NCBI RefSeq assembly: GCF_002577195.1
Contig: NZ_NULG01000019.1
Coordinates: forward strand, 7,855-71,854
Source of the DNA: Bacillus sp. AFS041924
Lineage (GTDB): Bacteria > Bacillota > Bacilli > Bacillales > Bacillaceae_G
DNA: 64,000 nucleotides
Direction of reading: 5' to 3'
How positions within the stretch are numbered: position 1 is the first letter of the stretch; each line of letters begins with the position of its first letter. Positions 15,273-23,741 of the stretch are shown in pieces. A program made the position numbers and the translations under genes. A model generated the notes under the pieces. The model saw only the letters and a list, made by a program, of their open reading frames with translations, did no database searches and had not been told where the DNA came from.

Positions 15273-15629
15273 TATTAATCCTCCCTAGTAATGCATTCAG
15301 TTAATCCAAACTAATATGAGTGAGTGTTTTGTCAAATTGTACTTTAACTATATATAAGGTCTTTCTAATACACAACGGTTTCCTGATAATTCTGTTAATA
15401 TTAACGATACTATTAGAACTTTAAGGTTTGTTTCAGATAATTAATGATTAATAGTTTGCTTTATATAATTTTTTTGATTATTTAATAACGCATTGCTTTA
15501 GTCGAACAACAGGGTCGGTTGAAAAATTGATTTTTAAATAGTAGTTTAGGTTGAATAAGAATTATGGTATTTTATGGTAAAATTAGATGGGTTTTAGTAA
15601 ATAAAATTTTCAAAAAAGGGGGTTTTATA
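15273..15629. other. Divergent intergenic region, no gene seen
   Basis: This 357-bp AT-rich gap separates the thioesterase (leftward) from the small membrane protein (rightward). A minus-strand TTGACA occurs at 15332-15337 but I cannot pair it with a convincing -10 element. No conserved RNA or ORF was recognised. Confidence 0.5.
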
Positions 15630-15860
15630 ATGGGAAAACAGAAATTATCGATTACAGTATTTTTATTAAGTCTTTTTTCATTACTTATTTCTCTTAAGTT
15701 ATTTTGGAATTTAGGTAATTTTGTTGATGAGTTTGGTTTAAGCCCTAATATTGTTAATGGCGGTGACTTTTGGCTTACAATGGATTGGTTAAGATTATTA
15801 TTACTGTTATTGCTGTGTGTAATATCTGGTATTAGTATTTTTAGTGCTAAAAAAAAGTGA
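15630..15860 (+). CDS. Small two-helix membrane protein of unknown function
   Basis: A 76-residue protein with two hydrophobic segments (about 8-25 and 51-70), a short outer loop containing GGDF, and a lysine-rich C-terminus (SAKKK). AAAAGGGGG at 15615-15622 lies 7 nt before the ATG; a longer in-frame start at 15564 lacks such a site. No family is recognised. It is alone, with the manganese riboswitch unit beginning 130 nt downstream. Confidence 0.65.
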   Translation: MGKQKLSITVFLLSLFSLLISLKLFWNLGNFVDEFGLSPNIVNGGDFWLTMDWLRLLLLLLLCVISGISIFSAKKK

Positions 15861-15990
15861 AATGGCGAATATAAAAATTGTGAAGAATTACACTTAAACT
15901 ATCTGATGCTGTACGGTTAACATTGACATTAACACCTAACATCAAAAACTGTTAATACTAGTTACGTATATTTCTATTAAGAATTTTTAC

Positions 15991-16020
15991 TTGACGTATC
16001 AGTCTGTTCCGGGTTAAGAT
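15991..16020 (+). promoter_or_regulatory. Likely promoter of the manganese riboswitch transcript
   Basis: TTGACG at 15991-15996 and TAAGAT at 16015-16020 are 18 nt apart. Initiation near 16027 would start the RNA about 20 nt before the riboswitch aptamer. Confidence 0.6.
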
Positions 16021-16046
16021 GAGTTTAATTAAATGAAACGTGATTT

Positions 16047-16141
16047 CTCCAAAGGGGAGTAGCTATTACAGCAAAGTCGTCATTACGGGATTTAAATCCT
16101 CGGCTTTGTTGGCAATTGCGATTGTAAGCGAGACCTTTGCC
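16047..16141 (+). ncRNA. yybP-ykoY manganese riboswitch aptamer
   Basis: The conserved core elements of this class are present in order: AAAGGGGAGTAGC at 16051-16063, GTCGTCATTACGG near 16077-16089, the TCCTCGGC segment, GTTGGCAATTGCG, and GCGAGACCTTTGCC closing the structure. The P1 stem pairs CAAAGG (16050-16055) with CCTTTG (16134-16139). The family senses Mn2+ and in Firmicutes usually controls terminators upstream of TerC-type, MntP-like or P-type ATPase exporters. None of those genes follows here. Confidence 0.9.
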
Positions 16142-16165
16142 AATGTAGTTGGTAAAGGTCTTTTA
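16132..16165 (+). terminator. Riboswitch terminator 1, shares a strand with P1
   Basis: Arms 16132-16143 and 16149-16160 pair over 12 bp with one G-U, followed by four T. Its left arm contains the 3' strand of riboswitch P1 (16134-16139), so aptamer formation and this terminator exclude each other. Confidence 0.85.
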
Positions 16166-16170
16166 TGTTT

Positions 16171-16206
16171 AACACCTTTACCAGCTAATTGGTAAAGGTG
16201 TTTTTT
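16171..16206 (+). terminator. Second, tandem terminator after the riboswitch
   Basis: A perfect 11-bp stem (16173-16183 with 16190-16200) and six T. Its left arm is also perfectly complementary to the right arm of terminator 1 (16150-16159 with 16174-16183), which suggests a linked switch. Confidence 0.85.
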
Positions 16207-16291
16207 CATTTTTGAAAAAAATTATTCGTTATTTATTCCAATGGAGGATTCCTAAGTTTCAGGAAAGTCTGTAACAGAAGGGAGCACGACC

Positions 16292-16417
16292 ATGTCTAAA
16301 CTTTTCAAAATACTAAAAAGCGCTGTATTGAAAAAAGGAATAAAAATGGCAAAAAAAAGACTGATTCCTATCATCATGTCTGAATTTAGAAAAAGAAAAG
16401 GAAAAAAGAGGTTTTAG
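16292..16417 (+). CDS. 41-residue strongly basic small protein
   Basis: The frame starts with ATG at 16292, 7 nt after AAGGGAG at 16278-16284, and ends with TAG at 16415. The product is rich in lysine and arginine with an amphipathic hydrophobic middle (KRLIPIIMSEF) and the C-terminus RKRKGKKRF. It has no cysteines and no signal peptide. No family is recognised. It is the first gene after the manganese riboswitch terminators and is followed 39 nt later by an FbpB-like gene. It may bind membrane or RNA; this is inference only. Confidence 0.6.
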   Translation: MSKLFKILKSAVLKKGIKMAKKRLIPIIMSEFRKRKGKKRF

Positions 16418-16456
16418 CTACCTAATAAGAAATTAATTAAAAGAAGGTGATCAATG

Positions 16457-16588
16457 ATGAGAAAAACCATTAAACAGTCATTTAAACAGTTGGTGTTGGA
16501 AAACAAAAAGGAACTTATGAGCAATAAGGAGGAAATGGAGAAAATAGAGAAGAAAATTGAAGACAAGTATTCAAAAGCTTCTAAATGA
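16457..16588 (+). CDS. FbpB-family small basic protein
   Basis: A 43-residue protein whose SFKQLVLENKKEL helix followed by EMEKIEKKIEDKY matches the Fur-regulated basic protein B (FbpB/YdbN) family of Bacillus. There the small proteins assist the FsrA regulatory RNA in iron sparing. Tandem ATG codons occur at 16454 and 16457; the second is better spaced from AAGGTG. I see no clear Fur box nearby, and the gene sits behind a manganese riboswitch instead, so regulation may differ from FbpB of B. subtilis. Confidence 0.75.
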   Translation: MRKTIKQSFKQLVLENKKELMSNKEEMEKIEKKIEDKYSKASK

Positions 16589-16634
16589 CAAATAGAAATG
16601 TAGAGGCAATCATACGAAGACGGAGGTAATCACA

Positions 16635-17081
16635 ATGAAAAAATGGATGGTTATTTTTTCTACAGTCCCATTTTTGCTCCTTACGGGGTGTTCTTCATTC
16701 GAGAGTGTAAATAACACGTTAACTTACGCAAATGAAGCAACTGATTATGTAAATGAAGCTATTACTTTTGCAGACGAAGTTCCTTCCCTTGCAGAACAAG
16801 CTGTTAGTAATTTGCAAGCGGCAAAAGAATTGGAGACAAAGCTGGAAGAGATGAAAAAAGATATTGAAGAATTTAATGTACTTCAATCGCCGGACATGGC
16901 TGCGGATCTGCATCAGCAATTGGTCGAACAAAATAATAAAGTGTTAGATGGGATTGATTTGTATTTAAAGAATATGGAAGATGGCAAGCTAGATCCTGCC
17001 ATTGTGGAGAATACGGAAATGTTTAAGTCCATTCAGGAAATAGCCGGTATCATTGATCAAATAAAACAATTAGGAAAGTAA
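16635..17081 (+). CDS. Lipoprotein, DUF6376-like
   Basis: A 148-residue protein with a signal peptide and the lipobox LLTGC at residues 15-19, so the mature chain begins at lipidated C19 on the outer membrane face. The rest is helical, with repeated NEA/DEV heptad-like segments (about 25-85) and a second helical part. The pattern of VNNTLTYANEATDYVNEA resembles the DUF6376 lipoproteins of Bacillus, whose function is unknown. CGGAGG precedes the ATG, and the htpX-like gene starts 17 nt after the stop, so the two are probably cotranscribed. Confidence 0.8.
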   Translation: MKKWMVIFSTVPFLLLTGCSSFESVNNTLTYANEATDYVNEAITFADEVPSLAEQAVSNLQAAKELETKLEEMKKDIEEFNVLQSPDMAADLHQQLVEQNNKVLDGIDLYLKNMEDGKLDPAIVENTEMFKSIQEIAGIIDQIKQLGK

Positions 17082-17098
17082 AACGAGGAGGGACTTTT

Positions 17099-17971
17099 TT
17101 GTTTAAACGTATTTCTTTATTTATTTTTATTAATATTTTAGTAGGTATTACAATTACTATAATAACATCATTATTAGGTATTCAAAGTTATCTAATGAGT
17201 GGTGAATACCTGTTTCTAATTGCCTTTAGTTTAATTGCAGGTTTTAGTGGTGCGATTATTTCTTTATTAATATCTCGTATGATGGCAAAATGGTTAATGA
17301 ATGTTCAATTAATTGACGAACGATCACCACAAGGTGAACAAGAATTGTTTATATTAGAAGAAACTTACCGTTTAGCAAGAATTGCAGGGTTAAAAAAGAT
17401 GCCACAAGTAGGTATATATCATTCTGCAGAAGTTAACGCTTTTGCTACTGGACCAAGCAAAAATCGTTCATTAGTTGCGGTTTCAAGCGGAATGTTACAA
17501 TCAATGGATCGTAACGCAATTAGTGGGGTTATTGCTCACGAAATTGCTCATATAAAAAATGGTGATATGGTTACCACAACATTATTACAAGGGGTAATTA
17601 ATACATTTGTTATTTTCTTTTCACGTATAGTTGCTAAAATTGTATCAAATTTTGTTCGAGAAGAGTTAGCGTCAGTTGTTTACTTCATTTGTTCGATAAT
17701 ATTTGAAATTATTTTTAGCATTTTAAGTAGTCCAATTATATTCTGGTATTCTAGAAGAAGAGAGTATAAAGCAGACAAGTTAGGTGCCGAACTTGGTGGG
17801 AAAGATAACATGATCCACGCTTTGAAATCCCTACAACACAATGTTAACCGAGTAGATGATAGACAAAAATCTATTGCAGCTTTTAAAATTAGTGGTAAAG
17901 AGAAATTTACTAAGTTATTCTCTACACACCCACCTTTAGAAAAGCGTATCGAATGTTTAAAATCATTATAA
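17099..17971 (+). CDS. htpX: HtpX-type membrane zinc metalloprotease (M48)
   Basis: A 290-residue protein with two N-terminal membrane helices (about 5-27 and 37-60), the zinc motif HEIAH at 147-151, two further hydrophobic segments (about 160-180 and 191-217) and the third zinc ligand E222 in REYKADKLGA. HtpX proteases degrade damaged membrane proteins. Translation starts at TTG 17099 with GAGGAGGG about 7 nt upstream. It lies last in the cluster behind the manganese riboswitch and before a strong terminator. Confidence 0.93.
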   Translation: MFKRISLFIFINILVGITITIITSLLGIQSYLMSGEYLFLIAFSLIAGFSGAIISLLISRMMAKWLMNVQLIDERSPQGEQELFILEETYRLARIAGLKKMPQVGIYHSAEVNAFATGPSKNRSLVAVSSGMLQSMDRNAISGVIAHEIAHIKNGDMVTTTLLQGVINTFVIFFSRIVAKIVSNFVREELASVVYFICSIIFEIIFSILSSPIIFWYSRRREYKADKLGAELGGKDNMIHALKSLQHNVNRVDDRQKSIAAFKISGKEKFTKLFSTHPPLEKRIECLKSL

Positions 17972-17980
17972 TATATAAAA

Positions 17981-18016
17981 GGATGTCTACGATTATGGGT
18001 GTAGATATCCTTTTTT
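17981..18016 (+). terminator. Terminator after htpX
   Basis: A 10-bp stem (17981-17990 with 18001-18010, one G-U), a 10-base loop and six T close the riboswitch-controlled unit. Confidence 0.9.
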
Positions 18017-18196
18017 ATAAGATTTAAGTGCATTGTAATCATTTATTTGTTCAACTAAGGCATGCGCTTGTTGAGTAACCTTTAGGCTGGAACGGTAGCT
18101 ATTTCTTAATTAACAAAAATGGCAGATTAGTTAAAGACTGAAATTAACCAAATAAAGAGTGTTGTTGAAGTATCGATCAAACATGAAGGTGATGAT

Positions 18197-18700
18197 ATGG
18201 AATTTTATAAAGGGAAAAATTTTTGGAAGAAAGGTAATGAACCAGTTTCAGAAGTTGAGATAATGAAAGCTGAGAAACTATTAGGCGTTTCACTTCCAAT
18301 TTCCTTTCTAAACTTATTAAGAGAAAATAATGGAGGTTCATTAGAGTTTCCTTATTTTTTTATAGGTAATAGTAAAGAAAGGTATGGATTGTACGAATTG
18401 GAAGGAATCTGTTTTGATAATTCTAATATGTTTTTTAGTCAAAATATTATTTCCGAGTACGAGTTACCAAATAACATAATTCTGTTGGAAGGTGACTATC
18501 ATTATTGGATTGCGTTTGACTATAGAGATAAGGCAATACCATCTATCATTTATCTTTTTGAAGATTATACAGAAGATGAAGTGAAGTGGGATAGTGTAGA
18601 AATTGCTTCTGATTTTGATACTTTTTTAACTAAATTATTTCAAGTTCCATCTTTAAATCCAAAAAAGTTAAAAACCACTTATAGTAGACCTACGAAATAG
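18197..18700 (+). CDS. SMI1/KNR4 (SUKH) family protein
   Basis: A 167-residue soluble protein with the SUKH-1 core: an N-terminal helix ending in KLLGVSLPISFLNLLRENNGG (split across residues 26-46), an FFIGN strand, and the acidic aromatic WIAFDYR region near 110. SUKH proteins are common immunity proteins against toxin nucleases and deaminases, and also occur as stand-alone domains. No toxin gene is adjacent, so its partner, if any, is not in view. AAGGTGATGA precedes the ATG. No terminator is obvious in the 225 bases that follow. Confidence 0.8.
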   Translation: MEFYKGKNFWKKGNEPVSEVEIMKAEKLLGVSLPISFLNLLRENNGGSLEFPYFFIGNSKERYGLYELEGICFDNSNMFFSQNIISEYELPNNIILLEGDYHYWIAFDYRDKAIPSIIYLFEDYTEDEVKWDSVEIASDFDTFLTKLFQVPSLNPKKLKTTYSRPTK

Positions 18701-18925
18701 ATGGTTAAGAACTTTTCGAATTCAATTTAGATAAAAAATTATCTATTCCTTCATCAACTTCTATTGAACATCTGAATTGACAAACTTTCAACAATATCGA
18801 ACTAAAATAAGTAAATTTTCACCCCATATAACTTATCTAAAATAAATTGAAAGTTACAAATCAAAATAATTGTTTCCTTTTCATACAATTGAATAGAATG
18901 ATTTTTTAGTATTGGAGGGTCAAAT

Positions 18926-19471
18926 ATGTCAATCGCAAAACAATTTCTATCGAATAGTTTAAAAGAATTTCAAGGCATAAAAAAACTTGGTGATCGTTCG
19001 ATGGAACAGTTGAATAACGAAGAACTTCATTGGCAACCATCTAGTGAATCGAATCATATTTCCAGTATTGTAAGGCATCTAAGTGGAAATATGATTTCGA
19101 GATTTACAGATTTTCTAACGACGGATGGTGAAAAAGCATGGAGAAATCGTGATGTTGAATTTGAGGGGGATTACAAATCAAAGGATGAGCTATTAACTGA
19201 TTGGAATAAAGGATGGAATGTTGTTTTTAATACAATAGAGAATTTAAAAGAAGACGATGTGTTAAAAACGGTTAAAATACGTGGGGAAGAGCATACCGTA
19301 TTACAGGCAATACATAGACAAATAAGTCATTATGGATACCATATTGGTCAAATAGTATATATTTCAAAGCAAATAAAAAATGAAAGCTTCACTAGTTTGA
19401 GTATTCCAAAAGGAAAATCTCAACAATTTTTAGAATTAAAGTTAATTGAAGCGAAAAAATCTACGACTTAA
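18926..19471 (+). CDS. DinB-superfamily protein (DUF1572-like)
   Basis: A 181-residue four-helix bundle protein. A probable metal-binding triad is visible: H51 in IVRHLSGN and H135 and H139 in ISHYGYHIGQ. DUF1572/DinB proteins resemble bacillithiol- or mycothiol-dependent transferases, but the function here is unknown. TTGGAGGGTC precedes the ATG. The stop codon lies inside the loop of its own terminator, so this is a compact single-gene unit. Confidence 0.85.
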   Translation: MSIAKQFLSNSLKEFQGIKKLGDRSMEQLNNEELHWQPSSESNHISSIVRHLSGNMISRFTDFLTTDGEKAWRNRDVEFEGDYKSKDELLTDWNKGWNVVFNTIENLKEDDVLKTVKIRGEEHTVLQAIHRQISHYGYHIGQIVYISKQIKNESFTSLSIPKGKSQQFLELKLIEAKKSTT

Positions 19472-19487
19472 GTTGTAGATTTTTTTA
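19456..19487 (+). terminator. Terminator containing the DinB-like stop codon
   Basis: Arms 19458-19467 and 19472-19481 pair with one G-U; the loop holds most of the TAA stop (19469-19471), and a run of T follows. Confidence 0.88.
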
Positions 19488-19765
19488 TGTTTATAAGCTT
19501 AAAGAGTACGAAGATTCAGTCGATATAATGAAGAAATAGATGAATTGAAAGATTAGAATGGATATAGGGTCAGGTAAAAATAAGAGCATAGAAAACTACT
19601 AAGGTAGGGTACTATTGCTAGGAGAAACGTCCTTGAAATTCTTACTAATCGATAAAAATCTAATCCTATCCTTTTAGAAATGCATTACTTTAATTCTGGT
19701 AAAAATTTTAATAGTGAAAATAGTTAGAAAATAATGTAAAATGTTACAGGTTAGGGGGGCAATAA

Positions 19766-21505
19766 ATGAAAATATTAATCGAAACACTTAATCATTTTAA
19801 ACCGTATTGGAAAGTATTCCTTGTTGCGTTTGTTTGTTCATTAATTGCTGGGGCATTTGCCATTATTCCGCCGATTTTAACTGGTAAGGTAGTCGATGAG
19901 ATTATTGGTGGAGCAGATTCTAAAATTATTTTTTATTTAATTTTAGGGATTATGCTTTCTTTCTTGTTTAAGGTCGGTTTTGAATCTTTACAAGAATTTA
20001 TTCAAGTGAAAATTGGTCTAGATGTAATTACAGATATGCAATTACGTGCTTTTAAAAAGCTTCAAAGAGCTCCAATGTCTTTTTTTTCAACAACGCCTCG
20101 TGGAGATATGCTATATCGATTAACGCACGATGTAGAGTCTGTTCAAAATTTGAATAATACAGTCATTCCACGTTTTCTTCAACAAGTAATAGCAGCAATT
20201 GCAGCTTTTATTGCGGTGTTTCCGTTGTATTGGCCTGCAGCTGTGGTCATGCTTATTGTATTTGCTATTTATTTAATTCCGTCTTTTATGATTGGTAAAA
20301 AGGTTAGGAAAATGGGGGCTATTGCTCGTGATATGAGTGCTGATCTATATAATCATACTCAAGAAAGCATTGAATCAGTTCGTTTAGTTCGAACATTTCA
20401 AACACAGGAAAAGGAAAATAAAAAATTAGAGGATAAATTGTCTGTTTGGAAAAGGTTTGCAATTCGTTTAGCGTTGATCGGTAAGGTTAATTGGCGTTTA
20501 GGGAATGTGTTTAATAATGGTGCTCCAGGGGTCATTATGTTAATTGGTGGTTATTCTATATGGCAGCACGAAATTACAGTTGGTACATTAATTGCTGTTC
20601 TAGGTTTTATCCCAACAATGTTTATGCCTATTCGTTCGTTAGCTGAGAATGCTTTGACAATTCAACAAGCAATTCCTGCACTTCAAAGGATTTATGAATA
20701 TTTTGATTTACCTGCAGAACAGCCTGATGATTTACCGAAATTTAAAGAGGTGAAAGGTGATATCGATGTTAAAGATGTCCGATTTACTTATCCTAATTCT
20801 ACTGAAGAAGTATTAAAGGGTGTTACATTTTCTATTAAAGCTGGTCAACATATTGGAATTGTTGGCTCTAGTGGAGGAGGAAAAAGTACTCTCATACAGT
20901 TGTTACTTGGATTATACCAGCCGTCTTCAGGTAGCATTTCAGTTGATCGGAAAGATTTATCATCACATGATTATCAATCCTTACGACAAAACATTGGAGT
21001 TGTTTCTCAGGAGACATTCCTTTTAAATAGTACATTAAAGCAAAATTTACTATATGCCAAACCTAATGCAACTGATGAGGAGCTTAAGCTTGCTGTTGAA
21101 GCAGCGGACTTATCTGATTTAGTAGAATCATTACAGGATGGTTTTGAAACGATTGTCGGTGAGAGAGGATTAAAATTATCTGGTGGTCAAAGGCAACGAG
21201 TAGCTCTTGCAAGGGCAATACTCCGTCATCCTCCAGTTTTAATTTTCGATGAGGCTACTTCATCATTAGATGGAGAGACGGAAGAAAAAGTCCAATCATC
21301 ACTCGAAAAATTAATACCGGGTCGTACAACAATTACAATCGCACACCGACTAGTTACAGTTAAAGATGCTGATTGCATTTTATTATTAGATCGAGGTTGT
21401 ATCGCTGAACTAGGTACTCATGAAGAACTACTATCTCTAAAAGGTCAGTACTACCAATTATATATGGCACAATACAGTGAGCTAGAAAGGGAGAGTGCTG
21501 TATGA
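19766..21505 (+). CDS. ABC exporter half-transporter, subunit A
   Basis: A 579-residue protein with an N-terminal six-helix ABC exporter membrane domain (about 1-320) and a C-terminal ATPase. Walker A GSSGGGKST is near 367-375, the signature LSGGQRQR near 471-478, and Walker B VLIFDEATSSLD near 490-501 keeps the catalytic glutamate. It overlaps the next half-transporter by ATGA, so the pair probably forms a heterodimeric exporter of the multidrug or lipid type. The substrate is unknown. A TTAGGGGGG ribosome binding site lies upstream; the 294-bp gap before it shows no recognised element. Confidence 0.92.
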   Translation: MKILIETLNHFKPYWKVFLVAFVCSLIAGAFAIIPPILTGKVVDEIIGGADSKIIFYLILGIMLSFLFKVGFESLQEFIQVKIGLDVITDMQLRAFKKLQRAPMSFFSTTPRGDMLYRLTHDVESVQNLNNTVIPRFLQQVIAAIAAFIAVFPLYWPAAVVMLIVFAIYLIPSFMIGKKVRKMGAIARDMSADLYNHTQESIESVRLVRTFQTQEKENKKLEDKLSVWKRFAIRLALIGKVNWRLGNVFNNGAPGVIMLIGGYSIWQHEITVGTLIAVLGFIPTMFMPIRSLAENALTIQQAIPALQRIYEYFDLPAEQPDDLPKFKEVKGDIDVKDVRFTYPNSTEEVLKGVTFSIKAGQHIGIVGSSGGGKSTLIQLLLGLYQPSSGSISVDRKDLSSHDYQSLRQNIGVVSQETFLLNSTLKQNLLYAKPNATDEELKLAVEAADLSDLVESLQDGFETIVGERGLKLSGGQRQRVALARAILRHPPVLIFDEATSSLDGETEEKVQSSLEKLIPGRTTITIAHRLVTVKDADCILLLDRGCIAELGTHEELLSLKGQYYQLYMAQYSELERESAV

Positions 21506-23277
21506 TGCAGAAAAATACTAAAAAAATAGGTGATGGAAAGCGAGTTATTAACTTTCTTAAACCTCATAAAAAATGGGTATTTGCAGATTCATTCGTTATT
21601 GCTTTAAGTCAGGTATGTGCAGCATTAATACCAACTTTAGGAACTGGTTGGTTAATTGATCATATTATTCCGAATCACGAAAATGCACTTCTTTGGGGCT
21701 TAATGTGGTTACTTGTTATTGCTGCGATTCTTGATTTAATTTTAATGGTTATTGACGAGTATTTTTGTCATCATATCGCTAAGTCTGTTACAAACTGGCA
21801 AAAACTACGTTTATTTAAGCATTTGCAAATTTTGCCTTATTCCTATTTTCATCAATCAAAATCTGGAGAATTATTAGCACGAGTTTCAGATGATCCAGAT
21901 ACACTTCATAACTTTTTAGCATGGGAAGGCTCTACTTTTATGGCTTCTGTACAAGGAGTTTTTATATACAGTATTGTCTTACTTTGGATTAATCCTTATT
22001 TAATGATTACTAGTGTTGTTTTAGGTGTGCTATTTTACTGGACTTCAAATAAAGTAGGAGCTCGTACTAGAATTGCTTCTGCTAAAGCGAGAAATGAAGC
22101 GTCACGTTATTTAGAAAGATTACGAGAGTCTGTGACAGGGATTCAGCTTTCAAGAATTCTTGGAGCTACAGAATATGAAATTCAAAGTGTTGCCGATATT
22201 CGTAAATCATTTATTAAGGAATCAATTGTTGAATTAAAAGCAAGAATGCAGTCAATTGTTGTAATTGGTAGCTATAATGGTTTTGCTTTAGCAGCAGTCT
22301 ATTTTATAAGTGTTCTACTTATATCAAACGATCAAATTTCAACAGGTCAAATGTATACAGCCGGGGGCCTTGTAACAATTGCGGCTAACGAGATTCAAAG
22401 AATGTTACGAAACTGGTTATCAGTAAGGAGAACAGGTCCTGCATTAGATCGGTCTGAAAAATTATTAGCAGAAGAAGTTTCAGAATTTGAGGTGCAAGAA
22501 GGAGAAAAATTAAATTCTATCGAAGGGCTTATTGAATTTAAAGATGTTAAATTTGGATATCCAACGAAGGAAGAGTTTGTTTTAAATGGATTATCATTTC
22601 ATGTGAAACCGGGTGAAGCAGTTGCTGTAGTAGGACCAAGTGGTGCAGGGAAATCAACGATTGTAGATTTATTATTAGGGTTTTATCCTTTAAATGGTGG
22701 AACAATAGAAGTAGATGGTTTACCAATTGAAAAAGCAAATGCAAAGTGGATCAGAGATTCAATCTCATTTGTTTCTCAGGATGTTCAGCTTCGAAATGGA
22801 AGCTTAGCTGATAATATTCGAATCGGTAATGAATTAGCATCAAATGAAGAAATGATTGAGGCTTTAAAGGACAGTGGATTATCTGACTATCTTAATTCTT
22901 TACCAAATGGCCTTGAATCGTCAATAGGTGAACGAGGAGCACTTTTATCTGGTGGCCAAAAACAAAGATTATCATTAGCAAGGGCATTAGTTAAAAACTC
23001 ACCTATACTTATTTTAGATGAAGCAAGTTCAGCGTTAGATCCAATTACAGAATTACAAATAAATGAAGCAATTCAAAAACGAAAATCGAAACAATCTGTC
23101 ATTGTAATTTCACATCGATTATCTACAGTATTAACAGCGGACAGAATAGTTGTTTTAGAAAACGGGAAAGTAGTCGAAGAAGGTACGCATCATTCACTAT
23201 TAGAAATTGATGGCGTATATGCAAGATTGTTTAAAAGAGAAGCTGAAACTGGAGAAAATGTAATTAGTGTTTCTTAA
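21502..23277 (+). CDS. ABC exporter half-transporter, subunit B
   Basis: A 591-residue half-transporter with an N-terminal membrane domain and a C-terminal ATPase carrying Walker A GPSGAGKST (about 378-386), signature LSGGQKQR (about 482-489) and Walker B ILILDEASSALD (about 500-511). Both subunits have intact catalytic glutamates and signatures, so neither nucleotide site looks degenerate, unlike many heterodimeric exporters. It is coupled to subunit A by ATGA. A GNAT gene follows 22 nt later and may share the transcript. Confidence 0.92.
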   Translation: MMQKNTKKIGDGKRVINFLKPHKKWVFADSFVIALSQVCAALIPTLGTGWLIDHIIPNHENALLWGLMWLLVIAAILDLILMVIDEYFCHHIAKSVTNWQKLRLFKHLQILPYSYFHQSKSGELLARVSDDPDTLHNFLAWEGSTFMASVQGVFIYSIVLLWINPYLMITSVVLGVLFYWTSNKVGARTRIASAKARNEASRYLERLRESVTGIQLSRILGATEYEIQSVADIRKSFIKESIVELKARMQSIVVIGSYNGFALAAVYFISVLLISNDQISTGQMYTAGGLVTIAANEIQRMLRNWLSVRRTGPALDRSEKLLAEEVSEFEVQEGEKLNSIEGLIEFKDVKFGYPTKEEFVLNGLSFHVKPGEAVAVVGPSGAGKSTIVDLLLGFYPLNGGTIEVDGLPIEKANAKWIRDSISFVSQDVQLRNGSLADNIRIGNELASNEEMIEALKDSGLSDYLNSLPNGLESSIGERGALLSGGQKQRLSLARALVKNSPILILDEASSALDPITELQINEAIQKRKSKQSVIVISHRLSTVLTADRIVVLENGKVVEEGTHHSLLEIDGVYARLFKREAETGENVISVS

Positions 23278-23299
23278 AAATATTTCTAGGAGTGGTCAA

Positions 23300-23734
23300 A
23301 TGTCTAATATTTCAATAAAACTCTACGAGTCAAAAGAAGAGTTATCCAAAGGTTTTGAAGTATTGAAGCAACTTCGCACTCACTTGAATGAGGAATCGTT
23401 TTTTAATTTGTATGGAGAAATGAAAAAAGAAGGATTTCAATTGTATGGATTAGAGGAAAATGGCGTAACTGTTGCTGTTGCTGGAATTAGCATTTTAACA
23501 AATTTCTATAATGGTAGACATGTATTTGTATATGATTTAGTAACTGATGAAAATAAACGCTCAAATGGTTACGGTAAGAAATTACTAGATTTTATTTCTG
23601 ATTATGGTAAACGAAACGGATGCAAATTAGTAACATTGCAATCGGGTGTCCAAAGAATTAACGCACATCGTTTTTATGAACATAAAATGGACTATAAAAA
23701 GCTTTCTTATTCTTTTAGTAAAACTATTGAATAA
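23300..23734 (+). CDS. GNAT-family N-acetyltransferase
   Basis: A 144-residue protein with the acetyl-CoA motif A VTDENKRSNGYGKKLLDF (about 85-102, R/Q-x-x-G-x-G/A type) and a C-terminal RFYEHKMDYKK typical of GNAT enzymes. The substrate is unknown. The ATG at 23300 follows TAGGAGTGG; an in-frame upstream start inside the ABC gene is not supported. It probably belongs to the exporter operon, so modification of the exported compound is conceivable but unproven. Confidence 0.87.
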   Translation: MSNISIKLYESKEELSKGFEVLKQLRTHLNEESFFNLYGEMKKEGFQLYGLEENGVTVAVAGISILTNFYNGRHVFVYDLVTDENKRSNGYGKKLLDFISDYGKRNGCKLVTLQSGVQRINAHRFYEHKMDYKKLSYSFSKTIE

Positions 23735-23741
23735 GCATAAA

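Noticed and set aside
16200-16291. Fur box ahead of the FbpB-like gene
   Set aside because: No convincing GATAATGATAATCATTATC-like palindrome is visible; AT-rich matches are too weak.
19766-23277. Degenerate nucleotide-binding site in one ABC subunit, as in many heterodimeric exporters
   Set aside because: Both subunits have intact Walker A, LSGGQ and Walker B glutamate residues.
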